Source: Streptomyces mangrovi
GTDB taxonomy: Bacteria > Actinomycetota > Actinomycetes > Streptomycetales > Streptomycetaceae
Direction: 5' to 3'
Assembly: GCF_900114215.1 (NCBI RefSeq)
Contig: NZ_FOSG01000015.1
Location: forward strand, 1-64,000
Length of the DNA stretch: 64,000 bases
Positions 1 to 8,085 of the stretch are shown one piece after another; position 1 is the stretch's first letter; each line of letters opens with the position of its first letter. The position numbers and the translations under genes are program-made. The notes beneath the pieces were generated by a model that saw nothing but the letters and a program-made list of their open reading frames with translations, was not told the DNA's origin and did no database searches.

Positions 1-1
1 C

Positions 2-91
2 GCCCACCGCGCCGGCACCGTCAAGGGCCTGACCGCCGCCGTCGGCACCGGCGTCAGCGCCGGCGCCGTCATCTGCGAGATCAAGGACTGA
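2..91 (+). CDS. C-terminal end of biotin carboxylase/biotin carrier protein (acyl-CoA carboxylase alpha subunit), partial
   Basis: Only the last 29 codons and the TGA stop at 89-91 are inside the window. The peptide (…AHRAGTVKGL…VSAGAVICEIKD) has the G-x-V, G-x-x-V and final I-x-x hydrophobic pattern that closes a biotinyl/lipoyl beta-barrel domain. It strongly resembles the tail of Streptomyces acetyl/propionyl-CoA carboxylase alpha subunits (AccA type), where this barrel carries the biotinylated lysine just upstream of what is visible. The catalytic part lies outside the window. Position next to a DeoR gene agrees with the remembered S. coelicolor order. Fairly sure of the domain, less of the exact subunit. 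Confidence 0.75.
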   Translation, partial: AHRAGTVKGLTAAVGTGVSAGAVICEIKD

Positions 92-112
92 ACCCACACC
101 ACCCCGGCGCAC

Positions 113-154
113 GGAAGGGGGGTGGTCCGGCCGCGGCCGGACCACCCCCCTTCC
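113..154. terminator. Perfect 20-bp stem hairpin between convergent genes
   Basis: A 20-bp arm beginning GGAAGGGGGG, a 2-nt centre and a perfectly complementary arm ending CCCCCCTTCC lie between the carboxylase stop at 91 and the end of the deoR-like gene at 203. The symmetric, very GC-rich stem without a clear U-tract is typical of Streptomyces terminators and would serve both converging transcripts. Confidence 0.8.
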
Positions 155-202
155 GCCGTGCACGCCGTATGCGCGGTGCGCGCCGCCTTCGGGCGACCGG
201 TC

Positions 203-1243
203 TCAGTGGCGGCGGGGCGCCAGGTCCGCGACCCGGCCCAGCCCCTGGCTCTCGCCGGGAGCGATCGGCGGGGCCGCCCGCAACTGGGCGCCGCCCCCGC
301 CGCCCGGCGGATGGTGCCGGCCGCGCTGACCCGGCAGCGGCACCTCGCGCCGCGGCCGGCCGCCCGGGCCGCCGGTCCGGCCCTCGTCCTCCGCCCCGGC
401 CGGCCCGCCCTGACCGGGGTGTGCCACGGGCGCCGCGCCCACCGCGCCGGACGGTGTACCGGCCGCGCCGGCCACCGTGATCCGGACGCCCCGGTCCGCC
501 AGTGCCTGGAGCTCGGCCGCCGCCCGGTCCTCGTGCGGCGGTGGCTCGTCGGTCACCAGGCGGGTGATGGCCTCCGCGGGGACGGTCTGGAACATGGTGT
601 CGACGCCCAGCTTGGTGTGGTCCGCCAGGACGACCACCTCCGCGGCGGCCTGCACCAGCGCCCGGTCCACGCTCGCCGACAGCATGTTGGAGGTCGACAG
701 GCCGCGCTCGGCCGTCAGCCCGCTGCCGGACAGGAAGGCGCGCGAGACCCGCAGCCCCTGCAGGGACTGCTCGGCGCCGCTGCCGACCAGCGCGTAGTCG
801 GCGCCGCGCAGCGTACCGCCGGTCATCACGACCTCGACGCGGTTGGCGTGCGCCAGCGCCTGCGCCACCAGCAGGGAGTTGGTGACCACGGTCAGGCCGG
901 GAACGCGCGCCAGGCGGCGGGCCAGTTCCTGCGTGGTCGTCCCGGCTCCGACGACGACGGCCTCGCCCTCCTCCACGAGGCCCGCGGCGGCGTCGGCGAT
1001 CGCGCTCTTCTCCGCCGTCGCCAGATGTGCCTTGTGCGGGAAGCCGGACTCCCGTGAGAAGCCGCCGGGCAGCACCGCGCCGCCGTGCCGGCGGTCCAGC
1101 AGTCCTTCCGCCTCCAGCGCCCGGACATCACGACGCACGGTCACTTCGGAGGTCTGGACGACACGTGCGAGCTCACGGAGCGACACCGCTCCGTTGGCCC
1201 GCACCATTTCGAGGATCAGTTGACGACGTTCTGCAGCGAACAC
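203..1243 (-). CDS. DeoR-family transcriptional regulator
   Basis: The protein is 346 residues. Residues 1-60 form a DeoR-type winged helix (RRQLILEMVRANGAVSLREL, then the recognition helix around TSEVTVRRDVRALEAEG), followed by the sugar-phosphate sensing DeoRC domain (for example VVTNSLLVAQAL, LSGSGLTAERGL, LADHTKLG). About the last 85 residues are Gly/Arg/Pro-rich and do not belong to the usual family, which is about 255 residues long, so the tail is an extension of uncertain meaning. The start is a GTG at 1243; no good Shine-Dalgarno precedes it, and a TACCGT -10-like box about 7 nt upstream suggests a leaderless message. Its effector would be a phosphorylated sugar; location beside nucleoside catabolism makes deoxyribose phosphate possible but unproven. 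An inverted repeat overlaps its start region (separate entry). Confidence 0.85.
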   Translation of the reverse strand: MFAAERRQLILEMVRANGAVSLRELARVVQTSEVTVRRDVRALEAEGLLDRRHGGAVLPGGFSRESGFPHKAHLATAEKSAIADAAAGLVEEGEAVVVGAGTTTQELARRLARVPGLTVVTNSLLVAQALAHANRVEVVMTGGTLRGADYALVGSGAEQSLQGLRVSRAFLSGSGLTAERGLSTSNMLSASVDRALVQAAAEVVVLADHTKLGVDTMFQTVPAEAITRLVTDEPPPHEDRAAAELQALADRGVRITVAGAAGTPSGAVGAAPVAHPGQGGPAGAEDEGRTGGPGGRPRREVPLPGQRGRHHPPGGGGGAQLRAAPPIAPGESQGLGRVADLAPRRH

Positions 1244-1247
1244 AGAA

Positions 1248-1273
1248 CAGACGGTAACCCGGGCGACCGTCTG
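1248..1273. promoter_or_regulatory. Inverted repeat over the deoR-like promoter, likely autoregulatory operator
   Basis: CAGACGGT (1248-1255) and ACCGTCTG (1266-1273) are perfect 8-bp arms with a 10-nt spacer, starting 5 bp upstream of the GTG of the DeoR-family gene and covering its -10-like box. A second smaller repeat, TTCAGC/GCTGAA with 7-nt spacer, follows at 1276-1294. Autoregulation from such a position is common for DeoR proteins; binding here is inference. Confidence 0.5.
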
Positions 1274-1366
1274 CTTTCAGCTGTTTCCGCTGAATAACGG
1301 AAATTGTTCGTAGGCAGGACCCTGCCGTGGTATACGCGGACGGCCCGGCGGAACCCGGGCCGCCGG

Positions 1367-2806
1367 TCAGCCGCCCTCGGCCGCCTTCCGCGTCTGGAGC
1401 TGCCGCGCCACCTCGCCGATCGAACCCGACAGGGAGGGATAGACCGTGAAGGTGTTCGCGATCTGTTCGACCGTCAGGTTGTTGTCGACCGCGATCGAGA
1501 TCGGGTGGATCAGCTCGCTGGCGCGCGGCGCGACCACCACGCCGCCGACCACGATCCCCGTGCCCGGGCGGCAGAACAGCTTCACGAAACCGTCCCGCAC
1601 GCCCTGCATCTTCGCCCGCGCGTTGCGCAGCAGCGGCAGCTTGACGGCGCGGGCGTCGATCCGGCCGGCGTCCACGTCGGCCTGGGTGTAGCCGACGGTG
1701 GCGATCTCCGGGTCGGTGAAGACGTTCGCCGAGACCGTCTTCAGATCCAGCGGGGCCACCGTCTCGCCCAGGAAGTGGTACATCGCGATCCGGCCCTGCA
1801 TGGCCGCGACCGAGGCGAGCGCGAACACGCCCGTGCAGTCGCCGGCCGCGTAGACGCCGGGCGCGGAGGTGCGCGAGACCCGGTCGGTGCGGATGTGGCC
1901 GGAGTCCTTCAGCGTCACCCCGGCCTCCTCCAGGCCGATGCCCGAGGTGTTGGGGACGGCGCCGACGGCCATCAGGCAGTGGCTTCCGGTGATGACCCGG
2001 CCGTCGGAGAGGGTGACCTCCACCCGGTCCCCGACGCGCTTGGCGGAGGCGGCCCGGGAGCGCGACATCACGTTCATGCCGCGGCGGCGGAAGACGTCCT
2101 CCAGTACGACCGCGGCGTCCGGGTCCTCGCCCGGCAGCACGCGTTCACGCGAGGAGACCAGCGTCACCCGGGAGCCGAGCGCCTGGTAGGCGCCCGCGAA
2201 CTCGGCGCCGGTGACGCCGGAGCCGACCACGATCAGCTCCTCGGGCTGCTCCTCCAGGTCGTAGACCTGCGTCCAGTTCAGGATGCGCTCGCCGTCGGGC
2301 CGGGCGTCGGGCAGCTCGCGCGGCTTGCCGCCGGTGGCGATGAGCACGGCGTCGGCCGTCAGCCGCTCCTCCTCGCCCCCGGCCGTCTCCACCACGACCT
2401 GCCGCGTGCCGTCGGACGCCTGGCCGGGCTCCAGCCTGCCGCGGCCGCGCAGCACGCGGGCGCCGGCGCGGGTGACGGCGGCGGTGATGTCGTGCGACTG
2501 GGCCAGCGCCAGGCGCTTCACACGCCGGTTGACCTTCCCCAGGTCCACGCCGACGACCCGGGCGGGGTTGTCGGGGTCGGGGGTGCCGTCCTCGACGATG
2601 ATGCCGAGCTCCTCGTAGGAGGAGCCGAAGCTCGTCATCACCTCGGCGGTCGCGATGAGCGTCTTGGAGGGGACGCAGTCGGTCAGCACCGAGGCGCCGC
2701 CCAGACCGTCGCGGTCGACGACGGTCACTTCCGCTCCGAGTTGCGCGGCCACCAGCGCCGCCTCGTAGCCGCCGGGTCCACCACCGATGATCACGATCCG
2801 AGTCAC
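1367..2806 (-). CDS. NAD(P)H-quinone dehydrogenase, LpdA-like flavoprotein disulfide-reductase fold
   Basis: The 479-residue protein has an N-terminal FAD-binding motif (IVIIGGGPGGYEAA, residues 4-17), a second NAD(P)-binding motif (ELIVVGSGVTGAEFAG), the ATG..P motif (LIATGGKPREL) and the FAD motif YAAGDCTGV. The redox-active CxxxxC of true lipoamide dehydrogenases is not intact: the segment reads GGASVLTDCVPSK, with only Cys44 left. The C-terminal His-x-x-x-x-Glu partner pair is also altered (YPSLSGSIGE). This matches mycobacterial LpdA (Rv3303c type), which reduces quinones rather than lipoamide. The start GTG at 2806 directly precedes the Rossmann motif. The gene stands alone, divergent from the next gene. 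Confidence 0.85.
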   Translation of the reverse strand: MTRIVIIGGGPGGYEAALVAAQLGAEVTVVDRDGLGGASVLTDCVPSKTLIATAEVMTSFGSSYEELGIIVEDGTPDPDNPARVVGVDLGKVNRRVKRLALAQSHDITAAVTRAGARVLRGRGRLEPGQASDGTRQVVVETAGGEEERLTADAVLIATGGKPRELPDARPDGERILNWTQVYDLEEQPEELIVVGSGVTGAEFAGAYQALGSRVTLVSSRERVLPGEDPDAAVVLEDVFRRRGMNVMSRSRAASAKRVGDRVEVTLSDGRVITGSHCLMAVGAVPNTSGIGLEEAGVTLKDSGHIRTDRVSRTSAPGVYAAGDCTGVFALASVAAMQGRIAMYHFLGETVAPLDLKTVSANVFTDPEIATVGYTQADVDAGRIDARAVKLPLLRNARAKMQGVRDGFVKLFCRPGTGIVVGGVVVAPRASELIHPISIAVDNNLTVEQIANTFTVYPSLSGSIGEVARQLQTRKAAEGG

Positions 2807-2958
2807 GTACCCCAGTCTCGCACGCGCCTCCGCGGCGGCCGCCACCACCCGCCGCGGGCATGGCGGCGGCGGGTGGTGGCGACCGCCGCGGGGGCACGGC
2901 GGTGCGCGTCCGGGCGGTCCGCACGGGCGGCGGGGGCGGCTGCCTATACCCTCGTCGC

Positions 2959-3396
2959 ATGTCGCTCTACGCCGCATACGCCGGAAACCTCGACGCCCGG
3001 CTGATGTCCCGCCGCGCCCCGCACTCGCCGCTGCGCGGCACCGGGTGGCTCAGCGACTGGCGGCTGACCTTCGGCGGCGAGCACATGGGGTGGGAGGGCT
3101 CGCTGGCGACCATCGTCGAGGCCCCGAAGGCGACCGTCTTCGTCGCGCTGTACGACATCGCGCCCATGGACGAGGACTCCATGGACCGCTGGGAGGGCGT
3201 CGGCATGGACGTCTACCGCCGTATGCGGGTGCGGGTGCACACCCTGGACGGCGACGAGCCGGCCTGGTGCTACGTCCTCAACGGCTACGAGGGCGGGCTG
3301 CCCTCGGCCCGCTACCTGGGGGAGATCGCCGACGCGGCGGAGTCGGCCGGGGCGCCCCACGACTATGTGACGGAGCTGCGCAAGCGCCCCTGCTGA
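2959..3396 (+). CDS. Small gamma-glutamylcyclotransferase-like (GGCT/AIG2 fold) protein
   Basis: The 145-residue protein begins MSLYAAYAGNLDARLMSRRAP, resembling the family's opening YGSN(L) loop, and continues with a beta-rich body (SLATIVEAPKATVFVALYDI, MDRWEGVGMDVYRRM, YVLNGYEGGLPSARYLGEI) typical of short actinobacterial GGCT-fold proteins. The fold handles gamma-glutamyl amines or peptides; the substrate here is not known. The ATG at 2959 is 9 nt after a TATACC box at 2945-2950, so the transcript may be nearly leaderless. Confidence 0.7.
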   Translation: MSLYAAYAGNLDARLMSRRAPHSPLRGTGWLSDWRLTFGGEHMGWEGSLATIVEAPKATVFVALYDIAPMDEDSMDRWEGVGMDVYRRMRVRVHTLDGDEPAWCYVLNGYEGGLPSARYLGEIADAAESAGAPHDYVTELRKRPC

Positions 3397-3527
3397 GGCC
3401 CGCCGGGCGGGCCCTCGCCGGATGTCTCCCCGTGGGCGATTTCCGGCCATTTTCACCCACTTTCGGACATTCGATCACTCCCGGGTCCGCTTTCGACCGC
3501 TTCGGTGACCACTCCCCGGACGCCCGT

Positions 3528-3539
3528 CTACGCGCGTAG
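3528..3539. promoter_or_regulatory. Palindromic operator CTACGCGCGTAG upstream of purine nucleoside phosphorylase
   Basis: The perfect 12-bp palindrome ends 25 bp before the GTG start at 3565 and is followed by a TACCCT -10-like hexamer at 3552-3557, so it would cover the -35/spacer region. The same word lies before deoC, add and the nucleoside ABC operon. The central CpG symmetry resembles LacI-family operators; the cognate regulator is unknown. Confidence 0.75.
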
Positions 3540-3564
3540 GCGATTACCGGCTACCCTCATCGGC

Positions 3565-4386
3565 GTGAACGCTTCTGCCACCACCGACCACTCCGGCGCC
3601 CCGTACGCCGCCGCCCGCACCGCGGCGGCGCGCCTGCGCGAGCTGACCGGCGCGGAGACCCACGACGTCGCCCTGGTCATGGGCTCGGGCTGGGTGCCGG
3701 CCGCCGACGCGCTCGGGGAGCCGGAACACGAGTTCCCGGTCACCGACCTGCCCGGCTTCCCGCCGCCGGCGGTCGAGGGCCACGCCGGAAAGGTCCGCTC
3801 GCACCGTCTCGGCGACAAGCGGGCGCTGGTCTTCCTGGGCCGCACCCACTACTACGAGGGCCGTGGCGTCGCGTCCGTCGTCCACGGGATCCGCTCGGCC
3901 GTGGCCGCGGGCTGCGGGACCGTCGTGCTGACCAACGGCTGCGGCGGGCTGCGCCCCGGAATGCGCCCCGGCCAGCCGGTCCTCATCCGGGACCACATCA
4001 ACCTCACCGGCGTCTCGCCGATCGTCGGCGCCAACTTCGTCGACCTCACCGACCTGTACTCGCCGCGGCTGCGCGCGCTGTGCCAGGAGGTGGACGCCAC
4101 CCTGGAGGAAGGCGTCTACGTCCAGTTCCCCGGCCCGCACTACGAGACGCCCGCCGAGATCGGCATGGTCCGGGCGATCGGCGGAGACCTGGTGGGCATG
4201 TCCACCGTCCTGGAGGCGATCGCCGCCCGTGAGGCGGGCGCCGAGGTGTTGGGCGTCTCCCTGGTCACCAACCTCGCCGCGGGCATGACCGGCGAGCCGC
4301 TCAACCACGAGGAGGTCCTCCAGGCGGGCCGCGACTCGGCCGCCCGGATGGGCTCGCTGCTGGACAGCGTCCTGCGGCGCATCTGA
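3565..4386 (+). CDS. Purine nucleoside phosphorylase (trimeric PNP/MTAP family)
   Basis: The 273-residue protein catalyses phosphorolysis of purine nucleosides to free base and (deoxy)ribose 1-phosphate in the cytoplasm. Family motifs are complete: VALVMGSGWVPAADAL (phosphate-binding Ser, about residue 38), GRTHYYEGRG, NGCGGLRPGMRPG, the substrate-binding YVQFPGPHYETPAEIGM, GMSTVLEA and LVTNLAAGMTG, whose Asn is typical of guanosine/inosine-preferring trimeric enzymes. The GTG at 3565 is chosen because it follows a TACCCT -10 box at the leaderless distance and there is no ribosome site. The operator at 3528-3539 ties it to nucleoside induction, and the downstream phosphosugar mutase would take the ribose 1-phosphate. 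Confidence 0.92.
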   Translation: MNASATTDHSGAPYAAARTAAARLRELTGAETHDVALVMGSGWVPAADALGEPEHEFPVTDLPGFPPPAVEGHAGKVRSHRLGDKRALVFLGRTHYYEGRGVASVVHGIRSAVAAGCGTVVLTNGCGGLRPGMRPGQPVLIRDHINLTGVSPIVGANFVDLTDLYSPRLRALCQEVDATLEEGVYVQFPGPHYETPAEIGMVRAIGGDLVGMSTVLEAIAAREAGAEVLGVSLVTNLAAGMTGEPLNHEEVLQAGRDSAARMGSLLDSVLRRI

Positions 4387-4619
4387 TCCGGCGCCGCCCG
4401 GCGGCACGGACCCCCGGACCTCCGGGTCCCGGGCTCCTTTCCCGGCTCCTCGGGCGGCCCACCCCCGGACGGCCCACCCCCGGGCGGGTCGCGCGGGGGT
4501 TCCGCGGGGTTCCGGGTACCGGTGGACACCGAGCCCGCGCCCACCGGCGCGAGAGCGCAGCGAAGCGGGAGCGGCGTACGGCGCCGCCCCACAGGCGACA
4601 CGCGAGAGGCGGAGAGACC

Positions 4620-6293
4620 GTGGCAACCGTGCACGAGGACCTGACCGCGCAGGCGCGGTCCTGGCTGGCCGAGGACCCCGACCCGCAGACCCGTGCGGAA
4701 CTGGCCGCCCTCATCGAGGCCGGCGACCTGGAAGAACTGGAGGACCGTTTCTCGGGCACCCTCCGGTTCGGCACCGCCGGGCTGCGCGGGGAACTGGGCG
4801 CCGGTCCGATGCGGATGAACCGCGCGGTCGTCATCCGCGCGGCCGCCGGGCTCGCGGCCCATCTGCGCGGCCGCGGACACGACGGCGGCCTGGTGGTCAT
4901 CGGCTACGACGCCCGCCACCGCAGCGAGGACTTCGCGCGCGACACCGCCGCCGTGATGACCGGCGCCGGCCTGCGGGCGGCCCTGCTGCCCCGCCCCCTG
5001 CCCACGCCCGTACTGGCCTTCGCCGTCCGGCACCTGGGCGCCGTCGCGGGCGTCACCGTCACCGCCAGCCACAACCCGCCGCGCGACAACGGCTACAAGG
5101 TCTACCTCGGCGGGGGCGCCCAGATCGTGCCGCCCGCCGACGGGGAGATCGCCGACGAGATCGCCTCCATCGGCTCCCTCGCGGACGTCCCGCGCGCCGA
5201 GTCCGGCTGGGAGGTGCTCGGCGAGGAGGTCGTGGACGCCTATCTGGAGCGCGCGGCCGGCATCCTCACCCCCGGCGGGCCCCGGAACGTGAAGGTGGTC
5301 CACACCTCGCTGCACGGCGTGGGCGGCGCCACGGTCGCCGCCGCCTTCGAGCGCGCGGGCTTCCCCACCCCGGTGCCGGTGGCCGAGCAGGCCGAGCCCG
5401 ACCCGGACTTCCCCACCGTCGCCTTCCCCAACCCGGAGGAGCCCGGGGCGATGGACCTGGCCTTCGCCGCGGCCCGCGAGCACCGGCCGGATCTGGTGAT
5501 CGCCAACGACCCCGACGCCGACCGCTGCGCGGTGGCCGTCCCCGACCCGGAGGCGGACGCGGGCTGGCGGATGCTGCGCGGCGACGAGGTGGGGGCGCTG
5601 CTGGCCACCCATCTGGTGCACAAGCGGGCGCGGGGGGCCTTCGCCACCACGATCGTCTCCTCCTCCCTGCTGTCGCGCATCGCGCAGGCGGCGGGCCTGC
5701 CGTACACCGAGACGCTGACCGGCTTCAAGTGGCTGGCCCGCGTGGACGGGCTGCGCTACGCCTACGAGGAGGCGCTGGGCTACTGCGTCGACCCCGAGGG
5801 CGTGCGCGACAAGGACGGCGTCACGGCGGCGCTGCTCGTGGCGGAGCTGGCCGCCGAGCTGAAGGAGAGCGGGCGCTCCCTGACCGAGCTGCTGGACGAC
5901 ATCGCGGTGGAGTACGGGCTGCACGCCACCGACCAGCTCTCGGTGCGGGTGGAGGACCTGTCCGTGATCGCCGGTGCGATGCGCCGGCTGCGCCAGACGC
6001 CGCCGGCCCTGCTGGCCGGTCTGACGGTGACCTCGGCCGAGGACCTGAGCCGGGGGAGCGAGGCCCTGCCGCCGACCGACGGCCTGCGCTACCGGCTGGC
6101 GGGCGACCCCCGGCAGCGGGTGGCCGGCGCCCGGATCGTCGTCCGCCCCAGCGGCACGGAGCCGAAGCTGAAGTGCTACCTGGAGGTGGTCGTCTCCGTG
6201 GCGGACGCCTCGGACCTGGCCGCGGCCCGCGCCACGTCGCGGGAGGTGCTGGGCGCCCTCAGGACGGATCTCGCCGCCGCCGCGGGGATCTGA
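4620..6293 (+). CDS. Phosphomannomutase/phosphoglucomutase-family phosphosugar mutase
   Basis: The 557-residue protein belongs to the alpha-D-phosphohexomutase superfamily. Visible motifs are the phosphoserine loop VTASHNPPRDNGYK (about residue 147), the Mg2+ loop NDPDADRCAV (about 300), and the phosphate-binding loop RPSGTEPKLKCY (about 510). The long N-terminal region and TAGLRGELGAGPMRMN match the PGM2/phosphopentomutase-like subgroup, so conversion of (deoxy)ribose 1-phosphate to 5-phosphate between PNP and DeoC is plausible from context, although annotation as phosphomannomutase is usual. The GTG at 4620 has a GGAG ribosome site a few bases upstream. The 233-bp gap before it shows only GC-rich short repeats (GGCCCACCCCCGG twice). 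Confidence 0.88.
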   Translation: MATVHEDLTAQARSWLAEDPDPQTRAELAALIEAGDLEELEDRFSGTLRFGTAGLRGELGAGPMRMNRAVVIRAAAGLAAHLRGRGHDGGLVVIGYDARHRSEDFARDTAAVMTGAGLRAALLPRPLPTPVLAFAVRHLGAVAGVTVTASHNPPRDNGYKVYLGGGAQIVPPADGEIADEIASIGSLADVPRAESGWEVLGEEVVDAYLERAAGILTPGGPRNVKVVHTSLHGVGGATVAAAFERAGFPTPVPVAEQAEPDPDFPTVAFPNPEEPGAMDLAFAAAREHRPDLVIANDPDADRCAVAVPDPEADAGWRMLRGDEVGALLATHLVHKRARGAFATTIVSSSLLSRIAQAAGLPYTETLTGFKWLARVDGLRYAYEEALGYCVDPEGVRDKDGVTAALLVAELAAELKESGRSLTELLDDIAVEYGLHATDQLSVRVEDLSVIAGAMRRLRQTPPALLAGLTVTSAEDLSRGSEALPPTDGLRYRLAGDPRQRVAGARIVVRPSGTEPKLKCYLEVVVSVADASDLAAARATSREVLGALRTDLAAAAGI

Positions 6294-6294
6294 C

Positions 6295-6343
6295 ACGTCT
6301 CCGTCCCCGGGCCGGGTGCGCCCCGGCCCGGGGAGGGAGACGT
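6295..6343. terminator. Bidirectional terminator hairpin
   Basis: ACGTCTCC…CCCCGGGCCGGG pairs with CCCCGGCCCGGGG…GGAGACGT around a short loop, directly after the mutase stop and overlapping the stop of the convergent membrane protein gene. The long symmetric stem can stop both transcripts. Confidence 0.75.
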
Positions 6344-6972
6344 CAGCCCAGGAACAGCAGGAGCAGCACGGCCGCCCCGCCGGCCACCGCCGGGACGAGG
6401 ACCTCGTAGGCCCAGCGGACGCTCGGGGCGCCCTGCGCCCCCTCCTCCGAGGAGTGGCGCTCGGCCAGGGTGCGGATCTCGTCGATCGCCTGGTCCGCCT
6501 GGGCCCGGTAGCCGCCGGTGCCGGACAGCTCCGGGGCGAACACCGAGCCGTGACCCGACAGGTTCACCGAGGACTCGCCGCCGCCGCCCTGGCTCTGCCG
6601 CAGCGCCTTCTTGCGCTGGCGCAGCGAGACCGGGATCGCCCACATCTGGTACTTGCCGTCGCCCGCGAAGACCTCGGCGGAGTACGCGGCCCGTACGCCC
6701 TCGACCGACGCCCACGGCAGCGTGATCGTGCGGAAGGGATTGCGCACCCGCAGCCGCTCGCGCCCCGCGTACACGGCGGGCCGCAGGGAGAAGGCGAAGA
6801 TCAGCGGCACGAGGGCCACCAGCGCGGCCAGCGAGAGCCACCGGGTGCGGCCCTCTCCGCTGACGATCCCGTCGGCGGAGAGCAGCACGACGAGCGCCAG
6901 CAGCAGCGTGCCCCCCACCATTCCCATGGTCGAGCGGTAGGTGTGGTCCGCGTACCCGGTCTGCTCACTCAT
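6343..6972 (-). CDS. PH-domain-containing membrane protein
   Basis: The 209-residue protein has two N-terminal hydrophobic segments (about residues 17-33, GMVGGTLLLALVVLLSA, and 46-62, LSLAALVALVPLIFAFS), then the bacterial PH-like module (YAGRERLRVRNPFRTITLPW.SVEGVRA….W.IPVSLRQRKK) and a third hydrophobic helix at the extreme C-terminus (LVPAVAGGAAVLLLLFLG). The core 'LRVRNPFRTITLPWASV' is characteristic of the actinobacterial PH-like family. Function is unknown. It converges on the mutase gene and shares its terminator; its start lies about 95 bp from the divergent deoC. Confidence 0.75.
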   Translation of the reverse strand: MSEQTGYADHTYRSTMGMVGGTLLLALVVLLSADGIVSGEGRTRWLSLAALVALVPLIFAFSLRPAVYAGRERLRVRNPFRTITLPWASVEGVRAAYSAEVFAGDGKYQMWAIPVSLRQRKKALRQSQGGGGESSVNLSGHGSVFAPELSGTGGYRAQADQAIDEIRTLAERHSSEEGAQGAPSVRWAYEVLVPAVAGGAAVLLLLFLG

Positions 6973-7031
6973 GCCTCCGATTCTGCCCGACCGCGCCGCG
7001 CGGGCGGCCGGCCGGGATACGGGGAGGGGGA

Positions 7032-7060
7032 TGACAGTTTGCTACGCGCGTAGATATGCT
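7032..7060 (+). promoter_or_regulatory. deoC promoter with operator inside the spacer
   Basis: TGACAG at 7032-7037 and TATGCT at 7055-7060 are separated by 17 bp and look like -35 and -10 hexamers. The palindrome CTACGCGCGTAG (7042-7053) fills the spacer, an arrangement expected for repression by steric block. The -10 box lies exactly -12 to -7 from the GTG at 7067, predicting a leaderless transcript. Confidence 0.65.
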
Positions 7061-7066
7061 CCTCTG

Positions 7067-8080
7067 GTGACCATGCCTGCCTCGTCTCCCACCGCACCCG
7101 CCGCACCGCCTCCCGCCGCGCCCCCCGCACTGGCGGACGCGACCGCCTCCGACGCCGCGCTGCGCCGCTTCCTGCACGGCCTGCCCGGGGTCGACGCGGT
7201 CGGCCTCGAAGCCCGCGCGGCCCAGCTCGGCACCCGTTCGATCAAGACCACGGCGAAGGCGTACGCCATCGACCTCGCCATCTCGATGATCGACCTGACG
7301 ACCCTGGAGGGCGCCGACACCCCGGGCAAGGTCCGGGCGCTGTGCGCCAAGGGCGTCAACCCCGATCCCACCGACCGCACCGTGCCGAAGGTCGCCGCGA
7401 TCTGCGTCTACCCGGACATGGTGGCCACCGCCCGGCAGGCCCTGGACGCCGGCGGCGGACAGGACGTCAAGGTCGCCTCCGTGGCCACCGCCTTCCCCTC
7501 CGGCCGCGCCGAGCTGGGCGTGAAGCTGGCGGACACCCGTGACGCGGTGGCGGCCGGCGCCGACGAGATCGACATGGTGATCGACCGGGGCGCCTTCCTC
7601 TCCGGCCGCTACATGAAGGTCTTCGAGGAGATCCGGGCCGTGAAGCAGGCGTGCGCCCGCGCCGACCGCGAGGACGCGCACCTGAAGGTGATCTTCGAGA
7701 ACGGCGAGCTGTCCACCTACGACAACATCCGCCGCGCCTCCTGGCTGGCGATGCTCGCCGGGGCCGACGTCATCAAGACCTCCACCGGCAAGGTCGCGGT
7801 CAACGCCACCCCGGCGAACACCCTGGTGATGCTGGAGGCCGTCCGCGACTTCCGCGCCGCCACCGGAACCCAGGTCGGGGTCAAGCCCGCGGGCGGCATC
7901 CGCACCGCCAAGGACTCGATCCGGTACCTGGTGATGGTGAACGAGGTCCTCGGCGACGACTGGCTGCACCCCGACTGGTTCCGCTTCGGCGCCTCCAGTC
8001 TCCTCAACGACCTGCTGATGCAGCGCCAGAAGCTGACCACCGGGCGCTACTCCGGCCCCGACTACGTGACGGTGGACTGA
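7067..8080 (+). CDS. deoC: Deoxyribose-phosphate aldolase
   Basis: The enzyme cleaves 2-deoxyribose 5-phosphate to glyceraldehyde 3-phosphate and acetaldehyde. The 337-residue sequence has the class I aldolase landmarks: the Schiff-base lysine in DVIKTSTGK (about residue 238), the proton-relay lysine in VGVKPAGGIR (about 272), DEIDMVIDRG, and FRFGASSLLNDL for phosphate binding. The N-terminal 25 residues are Ala/Pro-rich and probably disordered. I chose the GTG at 7067 because of its leaderless promoter geometry; the ATG at 7073 is two codons later. The aldehyde dehydrogenase gene begins 5 bp after its stop, suggesting that the acetaldehyde is oxidised next in the same operon. Confidence 0.95.
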   Translation: MTMPASSPTAPAAPPPAAPPALADATASDAALRRFLHGLPGVDAVGLEARAAQLGTRSIKTTAKAYAIDLAISMIDLTTLEGADTPGKVRALCAKGVNPDPTDRTVPKVAAICVYPDMVATARQALDAGGGQDVKVASVATAFPSGRAELGVKLADTRDAVAAGADEIDMVIDRGAFLSGRYMKVFEEIRAVKQACARADREDAHLKVIFENGELSTYDNIRRASWLAMLAGADVIKTSTGKVAVNATPANTLVMLEAVRDFRAATGTQVGVKPAGGIRTAKDSIRYLVMVNEVLGDDWLHPDWFRFGASSLLNDLLMQRQKLTTGRYSGPDYVTVD

Positions 8081-8085
8081 TCACG

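Noticed and set aside
203..460. The Gly/Arg/Pro-rich tail of the DeoR-family protein as a separate gene or a frameshift
   Set aside because: It is in frame with the regulator up to the stop, and no domain or start signal supports a separate gene; a frameshift cannot be shown without orthologues.
4140..6296. A 718-codon minus-strand frame opposite PNP and the phosphosugar mutase
   Set aside because: It is repetitive Arg/Gly/Ala-rich sequence with no domain; the plus-strand enzymes have all catalytic motifs.
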